A stretch of 64,000 nucleotides of DNA, from the NCBI GenBank assembly GCA_965221835.1, contig OZ244916.1:868001-932000 (forward strand). Direction: 5' to 3'. Positions 52,514-61,815 of the stretch are shown in pieces. Both the position numbers and the translations under genes were made by a program. The notes under the pieces were generated by a model, which had not been told where the DNA came from, ran no database searches, and saw only the letters and a program-made list of their open reading frames with translations. The stretch's first letter is position 1; every line of letters begins with the position of its first letter. The stretch comes from Persebacter sp965221835 (lineage in GTDB: Bacteria; Pseudomonadota; Gammaproteobacteria; Tethybacterales; Persebacteraceae).

Positions 52514-53332
52514 TCAAAACATCTCCGGCAGCGGCAACTTCGCCGTGCGTCCGCCGTCTATCGTAAAAATTTGTCCGGCGACGAAGGCGGATTCTTCGCC
52601 CGCCAGCCACAACACCGCATCGGCGACATCGCGCGGTGTGCCGGTTTTTCCGGCGGGATGCAAACGACAAATCGCCGCGCGCGCCGCATCCGGATTCGGA
52701 TATTGCGCGAGCAACTTTTCGTTAAACGGCGTATCAATCCAGCCCGGCGCAACGGCATTGACGCGGATTCCGAATGCGCCGAGTTCCGCAGCGGCGTTGC
52801 GCGTAAAACTATGCACCGCACCTTTGGACGCCGCATAGACCGCGTGCATCGGATTTGCGCCGTCCGCTTCTATGGAGCCGACATTGACAATCGCCCCGCC
52901 GCCGCGTTTTCGCAAAACGCCCGCCGCATGTTTGACGCACAAAAAAACACCGCGCGCGTTGACCGCAAAAACGCGTTCCCATTCCGCGCTTTCGGTTTCG
53001 CATAAATTTTTTTCCAAACCGATTCCGGCGCAGTTTATGAGAATATCCAAACCGCCGCATTTGTTTTCGGCAAATTGCATCAAGGCGCGCACGGATTCTT
53101 CATCCGTCACATCGGTTTTGCAAAACAACATTTGCGGCGAAGTTTGCGGCGAAAGTTGCGGCGAAGTTTGCGGCGAAGTTTGCGGCGAAAGTTGCGGCGG
53201 TGCGGCAACATCGGCAACGACAACGCGCGCATCTTCGGCGGCAAATCGCGCGGCAACTTCGCCCCCAATCGCCCCCGCCGCGCCGGTAATGATCGCGATT
53301 TTCCCACTAAACCGCCCGCCGTTTTTTGTCAT
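52514..53332 (-). CDS. Short-chain dehydrogenase/reductase with SPQ repeat insert
   Basis: This 272-aa Rossmann enzyme has the cofactor motif TGAAGAIGGEVA, Asp in VVVADVA (NAD preference), NCAGIG, catalytic Ser in NVGSIEADG and Tyr/Lys in YAASKGA. Between beta2 and the next strand is an unusual insert of five LSPQ/TSPQ units, from a 12-bp DNA repeat. The C terminus has GQIFTIDGGRTAKLP. It overlaps the upstream 227-aa gene by ATGA. Substrate unknown. Confidence 0.88.
   Translation of the reverse strand: MTKNGGRFSGKIAIITGAAGAIGGEVAARFAAEDARVVVADVAAPPQLSPQTSPQTSPQLSPQTSPQMLFCKTDVTDEESVRALMQFAENKCGGLDILINCAGIGLEKNLCETESAEWERVFAVNARGVFLCVKHAAGVLRKRGGGAIVNVGSIEADGANPMHAVYAASKGAVHSFTRNAAAELGAFGIRVNAVAPGWIDTPFNEKLLAQYPNPDAARAAICRLHPAGKTGTPRDVADAVLWLAGEESAFVAGQIFTIDGGRTAKLPLPEMF
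53138..53201 (-). repeat. 12-bp in-frame repeat in the SDR gene
   Basis: Five tandem units such as CAAACTTCGCCG/CAACTTTCGCCG encode the tetrapeptide (L/T)SPQ. They sit in a surface loop of the Rossmann fold. Period and near-identity suggest recent slippage. Confidence 0.8.
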
Positions 53333-54012
53333 TCTTTCACCACCGCCGAATCCCCGCCGTTATTCCCGAACGAATTCTGCCACTGCCACATCGCCGCCGC
53401 CACATCGCCGACAAACCACTTATCTCGAACAGGGTTTTTAATGCGGCGATTTTCCAACCCCTTCGCCACATCTTCGTAATCGCCAAGAATATCAAGCCAG
53501 CCATCCGACGTACACGGATAATTCCCCCATTTCCATTCTTTCGCAATTTTCTCGCTATGCATCGCCCCTTTTTCGGGATGCAACATGCGTAAAATCGCGC
53601 TACCGCAGACATTTCCCAATCCTGTCGGTCGGGTAATTGCCTCAAACGCATCCTTAAAATCCTTGCGTTTTAAAGATTCATGCGCATCCTTAAAATCATT
53701 GCGTTTTAAAAATTTATGCGCATCCTTAATGCACTGAAAAACTTCTTTTTTGAAAGATTCGTTCTTGCGAATTTTCCCCTTTATCCGATTAGCACTCATC
53801 CCAACAAACTCCCAAACTCTTTCAAGAAAGCACATCGCCATATCATCGGCGAAATTTTCGCACGCCAATGCCGCCCCCTTTTCCTCGCAAGGAGTAGTTA
53901 TGGGATTTTTAAATTCCCATTCATCACGCAAACACGGAAAATACCGCAAAGGAATCTTCTCGCCATTCGGAAGGCAAACAGCATCGCCAACGACTTCAAA
54001 TTTATCTCTCAT
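53329..54012 (-). CDS. Uncharacterised protein
   Basis: This 227-aa soluble protein reads MRDKFEVVGDAVCLPNGEKI with several Cys. A Lys-rich helical middle contains near repeats NDFKDAHESLKRKDFKDAFE. The C-terminal portion is Trp-rich (KEWKWGNYPCTSDGWLDILGDYED, then MWQWQNSFG). AAAGGAGCAAAGCG precedes the ATG. A TATAAT lies about 40 bp further upstream. It overlaps the SDR gene (ATGA). No family recognised. Confidence 0.6.
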   Translation of the reverse strand: MRDKFEVVGDAVCLPNGEKIPLRYFPCLRDEWEFKNPITTPCEEKGAALACENFADDMAMCFLERVWEFVGMSANRIKGKIRKNESFKKEVFQCIKDAHKFLKRNDFKDAHESLKRKDFKDAFEAITRPTGLGNVCGSAILRMLHPEKGAMHSEKIAKEWKWGNYPCTSDGWLDILGDYEDVAKGLENRRIKNPVRDKWFVGDVAAAMWQWQNSFGNNGGDSAVVKE

Positions 54013-54260
54013 CGCTTTGCTCCTTTCGCTTTGCGGGTAAAAACTCGCCGCTTGCGAATAATTATACCGCAAATCCGCCGGGGATTTTGGCGTTATCTGG
54101 AATGGAGTTTTTCGTTTTCTCGCCGCTTTTTTCGCGCGCAAATGAAATTAATTAACGCAAACTTTTGCGGCGTTCAAACGGAAAAGGCGGCGAATCAATC
54201 GGACGGGCGCACTTTCGCCCGTTGTTCGCCGAAAAAAATGCGAAAGCAATCAGGCGGAGT
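54013..54260. other. Intergenic region with minus-strand promoter
   Basis: It contains a TATAAT (minus) near 54,060-54,066 that fits the start of the 227-aa gene. No gene is seen in the remainder, which separates it from the second SDR gene. Confidence 0.45.
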
Positions 54261-55019
54261 TTATTGCGCGGTATAGCCGCCGTCCACCGGCAACATTGCG
54301 CCGCTAATGTGCGGTTCCGATGCCAGAAACAAAATCGCGCGCGCCACTTCAGCGGCGGTCGCCAGCCGTCCGCGCGGAATCGCCGCAACATTGCGCGCGC
54401 GCACTTCTTGCGAAGTCGTCCCCGCCGCGTGTTCGGAATATAACATCGGCGCATCTATCGCGCCGGGGCAGACGGCATTGACGGTAATTCCGTCCGCCGC
54501 ACATTCTACCGCCAACGCGCGAGTCAAATTCGCCACGCCGCCTTTACTCGCGCAATATGCCGCCAGATTTGCCACGCCGACCAATCCGGCGGTGGAGCCG
54601 ACATTAACAATCGCGCCGCTTTTTTGCTGCCGCATTTTTGCTATGGCGGTGCGCGACATATAAAAAACGCCGTCCAGATTCGTGCGTATTGTCGCCGTCC
54701 AATCGCCGTCCGACATTTTTTCGGAATCGCCGCGGCGAATGATTCCGGCGTTATTAATCAGCGCGTCCCATCGCCCGAATTGTTTTATCATTTCTTCGGC
54801 GGCGCGTTCGCAAAATGCCGATTCGCCGACATCGCCGCAAAAATAAATCGCGCCGGTTTTGTCGCAAACCGCGCGAAGTTTGTTTTCGTCCCGCCCGACA
54901 ATCAAAACGCGCGCACCCGCCGCCGCAAACAACTCCGCACACGCCGCACCGACTCCCGACCCGCCGCCGGTAATCATTATCGCCGCATTTTGCCAATCGC
55001 GAGGCGAATCGGCGTTCAT
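54261..55019 (-). CDS. Short-chain dehydrogenase/reductase
   Basis: This 252-aa classical SDR has the cofactor loop TGGGSGVGAACAELF, VGRDENKL, NNAGIIRR, catalytic Ser in VNVGSTAGLVG, Tyr/Lys in YCASKGGVANL and C-terminal SGAMLPVDGGYTAQ. The start overlaps the stop of the upstream acetyltransferase (TAATG). It is FabG-like in form, but isolated from fatty acid genes. Substrate unknown. Confidence 0.9.
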   Translation of the reverse strand: MNADSPRDWQNAAIMITGGGSGVGAACAELFAAAGARVLIVGRDENKLRAVCDKTGAIYFCGDVGESAFCERAAEEMIKQFGRWDALINNAGIIRRGDSEKMSDGDWTATIRTNLDGVFYMSRTAIAKMRQQKSGAIVNVGSTAGLVGVANLAAYCASKGGVANLTRALAVECAADGITVNAVCPGAIDAPMLYSEHAAGTTSQEVRARNVAAIPRGRLATAAEVARAILFLASEPHISGAMLPVDGGYTAQ

Positions 55020-55753
55020 TATTTCGCCGTCCAAAAACGATGTGCAGGCAACGACCATTCTACCAGCGGCAGATTTTTTTCCGTCAATGAAAAACTGCCC
55101 GGCGCATCCAACCACGCACGAAAGTTTGCATCCGCCGCCGCCCAATCCCGGTCCAAAATCGCAAACCATGCCGTATCGCGATTTTTTCCTTTCGCCACCG
55201 TGCATTGCCGAAAAACGCCTTCAAATGCCATTCCCAAACGCAACGCAGCGAGGCGACTTTTCATATTCAACGCATTGCATTTCCATTCCAGCCGCCGATA
55301 ACCAAGCGAAAAAGCATGCGCCATCAACAAAAACGCCGCTTCGGTATTCGCCCGCCCGCCTTGCGTTTTCGCCGAATGCCAAATATGTCCGATTTCTATG
55401 GAATACGATTCCGGCGTAATGCGCAAATATGAAACGATTCCGCAAGCACCGTTTTGCGGATGCGAAACGACATAAAACTGCGGGTCGCCGCCCTCTCCCG
55501 CCGCCCGATAAAAATCCGCCATCGCCCCCGAATCCGCAAACGGACCGTACGGCAAAAACGCCCACACCGATTCCCGCCGCACATCCCCGTGCGATGCTGC
55601 AAATAACTCCGCAAAAACCGAATCATCCGCCGCCGACAACGGCAAAAGCGAAAACTCGCCCGCCAAAACTTCCGGCACCGGAAACACCGGCACCGCCACC
55701 GCAATCGCATCATCGTTCAATGCATAAAAACTCATCACCGCATTTTCGTTCAT
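55019..55753 (-). CDS. GNAT-family N-acetyltransferase (RimJ/RimL-like)
   Basis: This 244-aa protein has YVVSHPQNGACGIVSYLRI and SIEIGHIWHSAKTQGGRANTE, followed by LLMAHAFSLGYRRLEWKCNALNMKSRLAALRLGM. The last segment matches the motif of RimL-like enzymes that acetylate protein N termini or small molecules. TACAAT lies seven bases before the chosen ATG; another in-frame ATG is three codons earlier but overlaps that box. It is coupled to an SDR gene. Confidence 0.85.
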   Translation of the reverse strand: MNENAVMSFYALNDDAIAVAVPVFPVPEVLAGEFSLLPLSAADDSVFAELFAASHGDVRRESVWAFLPYGPFADSGAMADFYRAAGEGGDPQFYVVSHPQNGACGIVSYLRITPESYSIEIGHIWHSAKTQGGRANTEAAFLLMAHAFSLGYRRLEWKCNALNMKSRLAALRLGMAFEGVFRQCTVAKGKNRDTAWFAILDRDWAAADANFRAWLDAPGSFSLTEKNLPLVEWSLPAHRFWTAK

Positions 55754-55760
55754 AAAAAAC

Positions 55761-55766
55761 ATTGTA
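55761..55766 (-). promoter_or_regulatory. -10 box TACAAT, seven bases from acetyltransferase ATG
   Basis: TACAAT-GTTTTTT-ATG on the minus strand. There is no ribosome binding site in the gap, so a leaderless start is likely. Confidence 0.45.
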
Positions 55767-55770
55767 CCAA

Positions 55771-56493
55771 AATTCCCGCAAACCGAAAAATGCCGGAAAA
55801 TAAAAATTTTCTATTTTTCGCAAAAACGACCGGAAAATAAAAATTTACCATTCCGGCGAACGCCGGAATCTCTGCGGAGATTCCGATTTTCATCGGAATG
55901 CGAATGCGGAATTCCGCGAAAAAACGCCGTCATTCCCGCGAAAGCGGGAATCTATTCGGGGAGATTAATTTTGGAATTTCGCGAATTTTACGCGAAAATT
56001 AATTTTGGAATTTTCGCGTATTTTTTTTGTGAAAAACGAGGTGAATGCGGGAGTTTGTCGGTAAAAATGGATTCCCGCGTTCGCGGGAATGACGGCGGGG
56101 AGGCGGGAATTCGGCGGCGAGAATCGGGCGGCGGCGGGGGAGATTCCGATTTACATCGGAATGGTAAAAGTTGGAAATTAGGAAAAAAGAATTTACCATT
56201 CCGGCGAACGCCGGAATCTCTGCGGGAGATTCTGATTTTCATCGGAATGTGAACGCGGCGGAATTTCGCGAAAAAACCCCGTCATTCCCGCGAAAGCGGG
56301 AATCTATTCGGGGCGATTAATTTTGGAATTTCGCGGATTTTACGCGAAAATTAAGTTTGGAATTTTCGCGTATTTTTTTTGTGAAAAACGAGGTGAATGC
56401 GGGATTTTGTCGGCAAAAATGGATTCCCGCGTTCGCGGGAATGACGGCGGGGAGGCGGGAATTCCCGCCGCCTTTTCTTTTTTTCTCCCGAAA
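55771..56493. repeat. Tandem pair of dispersed repeat blocks (about 350-bp period)
   Basis: Two similar blocks (about 55,850-56,116 and 56,197-56,465) each hold CATTCCGGCGAACGCCGGAA, GATTTTCATCGGAATG, and a 170-bp element. That element is bounded by CCGTCATTCCCGCGAAAGCG and GCGTTCGCGGGAATGACGG. The 170-bp element recurs at 58.54 kb and, reversed and broken by IS30, at 34.1/35.2 kb. Short ORFs inside (MDSRVRGND type) are not credible genes. Confidence 0.85.
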
Positions 56494-58425
56494 TTAAAAA
56501 CGATAAACCGCGTTCATTTGGAGTTTGCCGTTTTCGGTGAAATTCCCGAAGTTTTGCCATCTGAAACCGGCGGAGGGGCGGATTGTCCAGCGGTTATAAC
56601 GCAAAACGCTTTCCAGATTTAATTCGTTTTGTGTTTCGGTTTTTATGCCGGAATCGGATTCTTTCCATTCGGATTGCATTCGGTAAACGGGGGAGATTTT
56701 CCAGATTCCGTTTTGTAAATCCGCCGACAACGAAAAATCATAATCCGCCGTTTTTCCTGCAACCGATTCGGAAAATGTCGCCGCCCAAAAATCCGCCGTG
56801 TATTCCGCTTTTGATAAATAGCGGAAATCGCCGAAATCGCCGCCGCTGTTTGTTTGCCCCGCCGACCATTGCATTCGCAAGTTTTCGTTAACGGCGTATT
56901 CTATTTTGCCGCCTGCACGGACGAAATAATCGTTTTCGGTCAGAGAATAGCCGAATTCGGGCGAGAATGCGAAAGCATCGGCGGGGCGTCCGTCGTTTAA
57001 GAAATCGGCAATCGCATACATCGCCATTGCAACTCCGACCGCCCCGATAATCGCAACTTCGGCATCGTTATTTCTCGGCGGTGCGACTGCAATCCGAATT
57101 TCGTTGTCGTTAAAGAAAATCCGATTTCTGCCGTCCGCAACAACCACAACTATTAACCGGTCGGTTGCGATATTAAAATCGGCGGGCATTTGCGGAAATC
57201 CGTCATCGCCGAAAAGTTCCTGGTCGCCGCAATCGGGCAATGTCAAAAAATTGGAAGATTCCCGAATTATGCATCCGGTTGCCATTGATAAGTTATCAAA
57301 TTGCAACGGGGCGAATTCCGCCGCCGCCGCCGCTACCGTCACCGTTGCCGAATCGTCCCGCATAACGGGAATTTCGCAAACTTCCGCAACTTCTTGTCTG
57401 TTGTTTTCGCTGAATATAAATCTCGTTTCCCATCGTGCGTTTTCGCATGATTCGGCGGTATATGTCGGCGAAACGGAGACGGTTGCCAAAACTTCGGCAA
57501 TCGGGCGGCAAGTTTCGCCCGCATTTGCAGGATTTACAAAATTCGCCCCGCAATCGGCAACGCACATTGAACCATTCCAAAAATCCGGTCTACCATCTTG
57601 TCCGCAATCGGCGGCGGTAATCGGTTCGCAAGTTGTCGTAGAATCTGCAACAAATCTATGGTCTGCATTGCAAACGCACATATTTGTTTCGGTATTTAAT
57701 TCTGCTGTTGCCGTGTCGCAATTCGGAAGCGGGTCGCATCGGGCGGGAGAAACGGCGTTGTTAAAAAATTCGCCCGGGCAATCTTCGGCGGATTCAATCG
57801 CACGGCAAGAAAGTCCGCCTGTTTCCAAAATCGGCAATTCATCGGTTGCACATTCGCATGCAGTTCTCGCCTCGTTTACTGTTGCGGTCGTGCCGTCGCA
57901 AACATCGGGTTCAATTACCGTATCGCAAGTTGTCGTGCTTCCCGCATCCGCTGTCGTGAAAGAATATGCAACGGAAAACTCAATGGCGTTTTCGGTTATA
58001 TCCCGTGCAACAGCAAGACAATCGCAGTTTGCACCACAAGTCGCCATTGCCGCTGCTTGTGCCGCTGCTACGGAGCTGCCTGTTTCGGTCACAAATGCTA
58101 TATCTCCTATATTAGGTATGGATAAATCTGCATACGCCGCAGAATATAGATTAGTAAAGGGACGAAAATCGCCACAACTAGAACCAGTATCAGGATGATT
58201 CGTGCATACAGCATTTGCTGCCGCACTTCCTCCTCTATCAAAACCAGTGATAGGGTCAGGACCAGTTTCAGCATAGCCGACAGCAACTCCGATAATAAAT
58301 TTTGTTGCATTTGCAGCATCATCAAATCCGCTACCAATAGACCCCGCCGCATTTGCGGAAGTTGTAAATCCCGCCGCAAATAAAACAGCGGCGGCGATGA
58401 TGATTTTTTGGATTGATTGTTTCAT
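56494..58425 (-). CDS. Cysteine-rich (EGF-like) surface protein with C-terminal barrel-like domain, paralogue 2
   Basis: This 643-aa exported protein has a Sec signal ending GFTTSANA. An N-terminal variable domain is followed by cysteine-rich modules (about 185-330: CDGTTATVNEARTACECATD, CDTATAELNTETNMCVCNAD). The shared second half has a DRLIVVVVADGRNRIFFND strand pair, a helix and a strand-rich region ending VYRF. Paralogue 1 at 16-18.3 kb shares signal, architecture and C-terminal 350 residues, while the N-terminal domain and module number differ. That fits diversifying surface exposure. Terminal Phe supports outer-membrane insertion. Function unknown; adhesin or receptor plausible. Confidence 0.75.
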   Translation of the reverse strand: MKQSIQKIIIAAAVLFAAGFTTSANAAGSIGSGFDDAANATKFIIGVAVGYAETGPDPITGFDRGGSAAANAVCTNHPDTGSSCGDFRPFTNLYSAAYADLSIPNIGDIAFVTETGSSVAAAQAAAMATCGANCDCLAVARDITENAIEFSVAYSFTTADAGSTTTCDTVIEPDVCDGTTATVNEARTACECATDELPILETGGLSCRAIESAEDCPGEFFNNAVSPARCDPLPNCDTATAELNTETNMCVCNADHRFVADSTTTCEPITAADCGQDGRPDFWNGSMCVADCGANFVNPANAGETCRPIAEVLATVSVSPTYTAESCENARWETRFIFSENNRQEVAEVCEIPVMRDDSATVTVAAAAAEFAPLQFDNLSMATGCIIRESSNFLTLPDCGDQELFGDDGFPQMPADFNIATDRLIVVVVADGRNRIFFNDNEIRIAVAPPRNNDAEVAIIGAVGVAMAMYAIADFLNDGRPADAFAFSPEFGYSLTENDYFVRAGGKIEYAVNENLRMQWSAGQTNSGGDFGDFRYLSKAEYTADFWAATFSESVAGKTADYDFSLSADLQNGIWKISPVYRMQSEWKESDSGIKTETQNELNLESVLRYNRWTIRPSAGFRWQNFGNFTENGKLQMNAVYRF

Positions 58426-58457
58426 GGTTTTTCCTCTCTGATAAAAATGTCTGCGAA

Positions 58458-58486
58458 AGTATAACACATTCCGCCCGAATTCGCAA
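58458..58486 (-). promoter_or_regulatory. Promoter of cysteine-rich surface protein gene 2
   Basis: -35 TTGCGA and -10 TATACT with a 17-bp spacer. The surrounding leader nearly equals that of paralogue 1, including TTTCGCAGACATTTTTATCA and AGAGAGG as ribosome binding site. Confidence 0.7.
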
Positions 58487-58538
58487 AAGGCGGGCGGGTT
58501 CGGAATCGGGCGGCGGCGGAATTCCGAAAAAAACCCCC

Positions 58539-58835
58539 GTCATTCCCGCGAAAGCGGGAATCTATTCGGGGAGATTAATTTTGGAATTTCGCAAATTTTA
58601 CGCGAAAATTAAGTTTGGAATTCCCGCACATTTTTTTTGTGAAAAGCGAGGTGAATGCGGGAATTTGTCGGCGAAAATGGATTCCCGCGTTCGCGGGAAT
58701 GACGGCGGGGATACGCACATTTTACGCAAAAAATTAATTTTGGAATTTTCGCAAATTTTTTTTGTGAAAAACGAGGTGAATGCGGGAATTTGTCGGTAAA
58801 AATGGATTCCCGCGTTCGCGGGAATGACGGCGGGG
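58539..58835 (+). repeat. Dispersed 170-bp repeat: one full and one partial copy
   Basis: A full copy bounded by CGTCATTCCCGCGAAAGCGG and CGCGTTCGCGGGAATGACGG runs to about 58,710. It is followed directly by a 5'-truncated copy ending near 58,835. Internal palindromic words such as TTTTACGCGAAAATTAA are retained. Confidence 0.85.
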
Positions 58836-58888
58836 AGGCGGGATTTTGTCGGCGAGAAATAACGGCGGCGGGAAATCGGAAATCGGGG

Positions 58889-58942
58889 GGCGGAGTAAAC
58901 TCCGCCGTACTCGTTTCGCCCCCGACAAATGTCGGGGGCGAG
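58889..58942 (+). repeat. Two-hairpin REP-like element, copy 5
   Basis: GGCGGAGT-AA-ACTCCGCC, linker GTACTCGTTT, then CGCCCCCGACA-AA-TGTCGGGGGCG, both palindromes perfect. It lies between the surface-protein gene 2 promoter side and the aroE stop, with no other gene in the 670-bp region. Confidence 0.85.
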
Positions 58943-59095
58943 TCAAAAAGGGGCGAAAATAACGGCGGCGGGGGAGATTCCGATTTACATCGGAATGGTA
59001 AAAAATGAAATCGGCGGGGCGAATCGGGGAGGCGAAAAAAAACGGCGGAATTCGCCGCAAAAAATCCCCCGCAATTCCCGCCGGAAAAAACGGCG

Positions 59096-59890
59096 TTATT
59101 CCCAAAAATGGCGGTGTTTTTTGCGGAGAGTTTGGATTAGGAGGGCGGTTGTCGGCATGATTTTTTGCCATACTGCGAACGACAATGCCGCCTGTTCTAT
59201 CAGCATTCCGCCGCCGTCCGTGCGGTATTTTGCGGCGGCGGCGGCACGCAAAAACGAAACTGCGGCAGCACCGTAATTTAAATCATATCCCAATGTCGCC
59301 CCCGAAAATGATTCTTTCGGAATCGGCGATTCTTGTCCGCCCGGCACGGTGTTCACAATCAAATCGTAGCCGCCGCCGCATTCCCGAAAAGTCGCCGCTT
59401 CGCCATCGCAAAGTTTTGCCAATGTTGCAGCCGCATCGGATGTGCGGGCGGCAACGACAATTTTCGCATCCCGCTGTGCGAGGGCGATTGCCGCCGCCCG
59501 TGCCGCCCCGCCCGCCCCGGCAATCAAAACCCGCCGTCCGCAAAGCGACATTTCGCAGTTTTGTGTGAGGTCTTTAATCAATCCTGCACCGTCCGTATTG
59601 CAGGCGGAAATCGTGCCGTCTTCTTCGGCGGTCAATACATTCGCCGCATCCGCCCGCATTGCAAATGCACTGATGCGGGATGCGTATTGCACGGCATTTT
59701 TCTTAAACGGTGCGGTGATATTTAATCCGTGTCCGCCGGCGGCGAAAAAATTGTGTGCGCAAGTCGCAAAATCGGACGGTGCAAACGCCGCATAAACAAT
59801 TTGCCGTTGCGTTTGCCTTGCAAAATGTCCGTGAATCCACGGCGATAGCGAATGTCGCACCGGAAAACCGACAACCGCGTAACGATTCAT
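59096..59890 (-). CDS. aroE: Shikimate dehydrogenase
   Basis: This 264-aa enzyme reduces 3-dehydroshikimate with NADPH. It begins MNRYAVVGFPVRHSLSPWIH (the SLS substrate loop), then NITAPFKKNAV with catalytic Lys, SACNTDGAGLIKDL with the conserved Asp, AGAGGAARAAAIAL for nucleotide binding, and C-terminal MLIEQAALSFAVW. The ATG overlaps the upstream ribonuclease stop (ATGA). Slightly short but complete. Confidence 0.95.
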   Translation of the reverse strand: MNRYAVVGFPVRHSLSPWIHGHFARQTQRQIVYAAFAPSDFATCAHNFFAAGGHGLNITAPFKKNAVQYASRISAFAMRADAANVLTAEEDGTISACNTDGAGLIKDLTQNCEMSLCGRRVLIAGAGGAARAAAIALAQRDAKIVVAARTSDAAATLAKLCDGEAATFRECGGGYDLIVNTVPGGQESPIPKESFSGATLGYDLNYGAAAVSFLRAAAAAKYRTDGGGMLIEQAALSFAVWQKIMPTTALLIQTLRKKHRHFWE

Positions 59891-61614
59891 ATTCTTGCAA
59901 ACCACGCCCGTTGCATAAAAATATCAATATCTTGCAGGCGCACGGTCAATTCTTCGTCGCGTACGATTTTGCCGCCTGCCGGATTGATAATCAGCCCCGA
60001 CATCGGATAATCGCACAAGCGGATTTTGTTTTTTGTCATCCATTTCGCCCGCAAAGCGACGCCGGACGGTAATGTTTCCAACGCCCGCAAAACCCAATGT
60101 CGTTCCATCATATCTTGAAAATGACGGGCGCGCATTTGTTGCAGCGAATATTCTCGTGCAAGTTTGCGCCAATGAACGGGCGGCGGCGGCATCATTCCGT
60201 GAATGGATAGCAACAATCGCTGATTTGCCATATCGGGATAGCGGCGCAACGGCGACGATGTCCACGCATAAATATGTGTGCGGTCGGGGCGTGTCGACAA
60301 CGCCCCGGCGGTGCGAAACAAACCGCCGCCGCTTTCGGCAATTTGCGCACCCCATTCGCCATTGACCAGCCGCATCATTTTTTCCACAACCATTCCGATA
60401 TAGGGACGGGAAACGGCATCAACCGCAGGCGGCGATGTGCTAATGCGATATTCTGTGCGATTTCCGCCCGGCACCGGCGGCAACAACGCCGCAAATTCGC
60501 GCAACAATTCATATTCCGATGCGATTGATTTCGGTGCGCCGTTTGCAAAATCTTCAGGCGTAAAGTTGTGTTTGATGCGCACCCGGTCGACGCATGTTTG
60601 TCGCCGTCCGAGAATGCCGTTTTTGCGGTCGTAATGACAATACAGCGATACTGCCGCCCGAAAATCGCCCGTCCGCAACGAATAAAAATCAATCAGCGAA
60701 GGCGGCAACATCGGGCGTTTGTCGCCGCCGGGAAAATAAACCGAAGTCAGTCGCCGGGCGTGATAGTTGTCGTTTGCAAACAATGTCGGTTCCAACGCCG
60801 GTGCCGCAATGTGAATGCCGACGACAATATCTCCCCCCGGCGATTCGCGTACGCTAAATGCATCATCCACTTCAAAAGTACCGGCTTCGTCGACGCTGAA
60901 TGCTTCGGCGGCGGCGGGCGGCAAATCCGGCACGGCGGACGGCGAAAAATCGGGCGGACAAGGCGCCCAATGATGTTCAAACAAAAGCGACCAGCATTCG
61001 CTTGCATCGGCGCATGCGCCCACTTTTACCAGCCATTCGGGAATGCGATTTTCGCCGCCGGCGGCTTTTTTTGCGGCGCGAAACATCACGCTGTTTTTGT
61101 TTTCCCGCGCCAATAATTCGCCGCGCATTTCGGTCAATTGTTGCGGCGGTTCGGTGCTTTGCGCGATTTCGTCCAAAATTAATTGTTCGGCGGCGGCGTC
61201 TTCCGCACGGCGTTTCAAAGAGGCGCGTACCCGATCCAACACCGTTTCGTTCGCCGGTGCAAATCGCCCTTCGCGGCGGCGGAAATACCCCGGATTATCC
61301 AGCATTATCTGCAACACCGTCAATACGGAAAGCGTATCGTCCGCGCCGGTGCGAGTCGCCAATTCGGCGGGCGTGATAGTTTCCGCATCGGCGGCGGCGC
61401 GCCACAATTGTTCTATGTCTGCTGTTTCGGCGCGGTTTTTCGCTTCGCCCAAAAGCGCAGTACAATCGGAATCGGCGCGCATCCACAAATGATCAAAAGG
61501 GATTTTGACGCCGCCGTCAATGACGACCGAACGCGGCGTCTCGCCGCAAACCGGCATACAAACCAAAATTCCGTTGCGGTCAAAAACCGCCCATTCTCGC
61601 GTTTTAATTTCCAC
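59887..61614 (-). CDS. RNB-domain exoribonuclease (RNase II family)
   Basis: This 575-aa protein has a divergent N-terminal region, then the RNB core: FSVDEAGTFEVDDAFSV (catalytic acidic cluster), VGIHIAAPALEP, YFPGGDKRPMLPP and the C-terminal TSSPLRRYPDMANQRLLL. RNB enzymes degrade RNA 3' to 5'. By comparison with RNase II (LDSASTEDMDDAL), the second Asp of the cluster is Glu here. It is shorter than E. coli RNase II/R, and cold-shock domains are not obvious. A GTG start with GGCGGAG upstream is used. It overlaps aroE. Confidence 0.9.
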   Translation of the reverse strand: MEIKTREWAVFDRNGILVCMPVCGETPRSVVIDGGVKIPFDHLWMRADSDCTALLGEAKNRAETADIEQLWRAAADAETITPAELATRTGADDTLSVLTVLQIMLDNPGYFRRREGRFAPANETVLDRVRASLKRRAEDAAAEQLILDEIAQSTEPPQQLTEMRGELLARENKNSVMFRAAKKAAGGENRIPEWLVKVGACADASECWSLLFEHHWAPCPPDFSPSAVPDLPPAAAEAFSVDEAGTFEVDDAFSVRESPGGDIVVGIHIAAPALEPTLFANDNYHARRLTSVYFPGGDKRPMLPPSLIDFYSLRTGDFRAAVSLYCHYDRKNGILGRRQTCVDRVRIKHNFTPEDFANGAPKSIASEYELLREFAALLPPVPGGNRTEYRISTSPPAVDAVSRPYIGMVVEKMMRLVNGEWGAQIAESGGGLFRTAGALSTRPDRTHIYAWTSSPLRRYPDMANQRLLLSIHGMMPPPPVHWRKLAREYSLQQMRARHFQDMMERHWVLRALETLPSGVALRAKWMTKNKIRLCDYPMSGLIINPAGGKIVRDEELTVRLQDIDIFMQRAWFARI

Positions 61615-61642
61615 AAAACTCCGCCCAAGAAAAAAAATAAGG

Positions 61643-61716
61643 GGTGGCTAATGGGACTCGAACCCACGACAACCGGAATCACAATCCGGGGCTCTACCAA
61701 CTGAGCTATAGCCACC
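61643..61716 (-). tRNA. tRNA-His (GTG)
   Basis: Cloverleaf with 8-bp GGTGGCTA/TAGCCACC including the extra G-1, anticodon loop TTGTGAT and T-loop TTCGAGT. The 3' end is followed by CCT, so CCA is not encoded. It lies just upstream of the RNB gene. Confidence 0.96.
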
Positions 61717-61722
61717 ATTCCG

Positions 61723-61796
61723 CGCGCCCGGCAGGATTTGAACCTGCAACCACCGGCTTAGAAGGCCGATGCTCTATCCAATTGAGCTACGGGCGC
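61723..61796 (-). tRNA. tRNA-Arg (TCT)
   Basis: Acceptor GCGCCCG/CGGGCGC, D-loop CAATTGGATAGAG, anticodon loop CTTCTAA (TCT) and T-loop TTCAAAT. Discriminator G is followed by CGG; no CCA is encoded. Confidence 0.96.
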
Positions 61797-61815
61797 TTCT
61801 GACAAAAAACGACGG

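Noticed and set aside
55971..56622. Short ORFs with MDSRVRGNDGG-like text
   Set aside because: They are read-throughs of the ATTCCCGCG palindromic repeat, repeated in each copy, and have no independent support.
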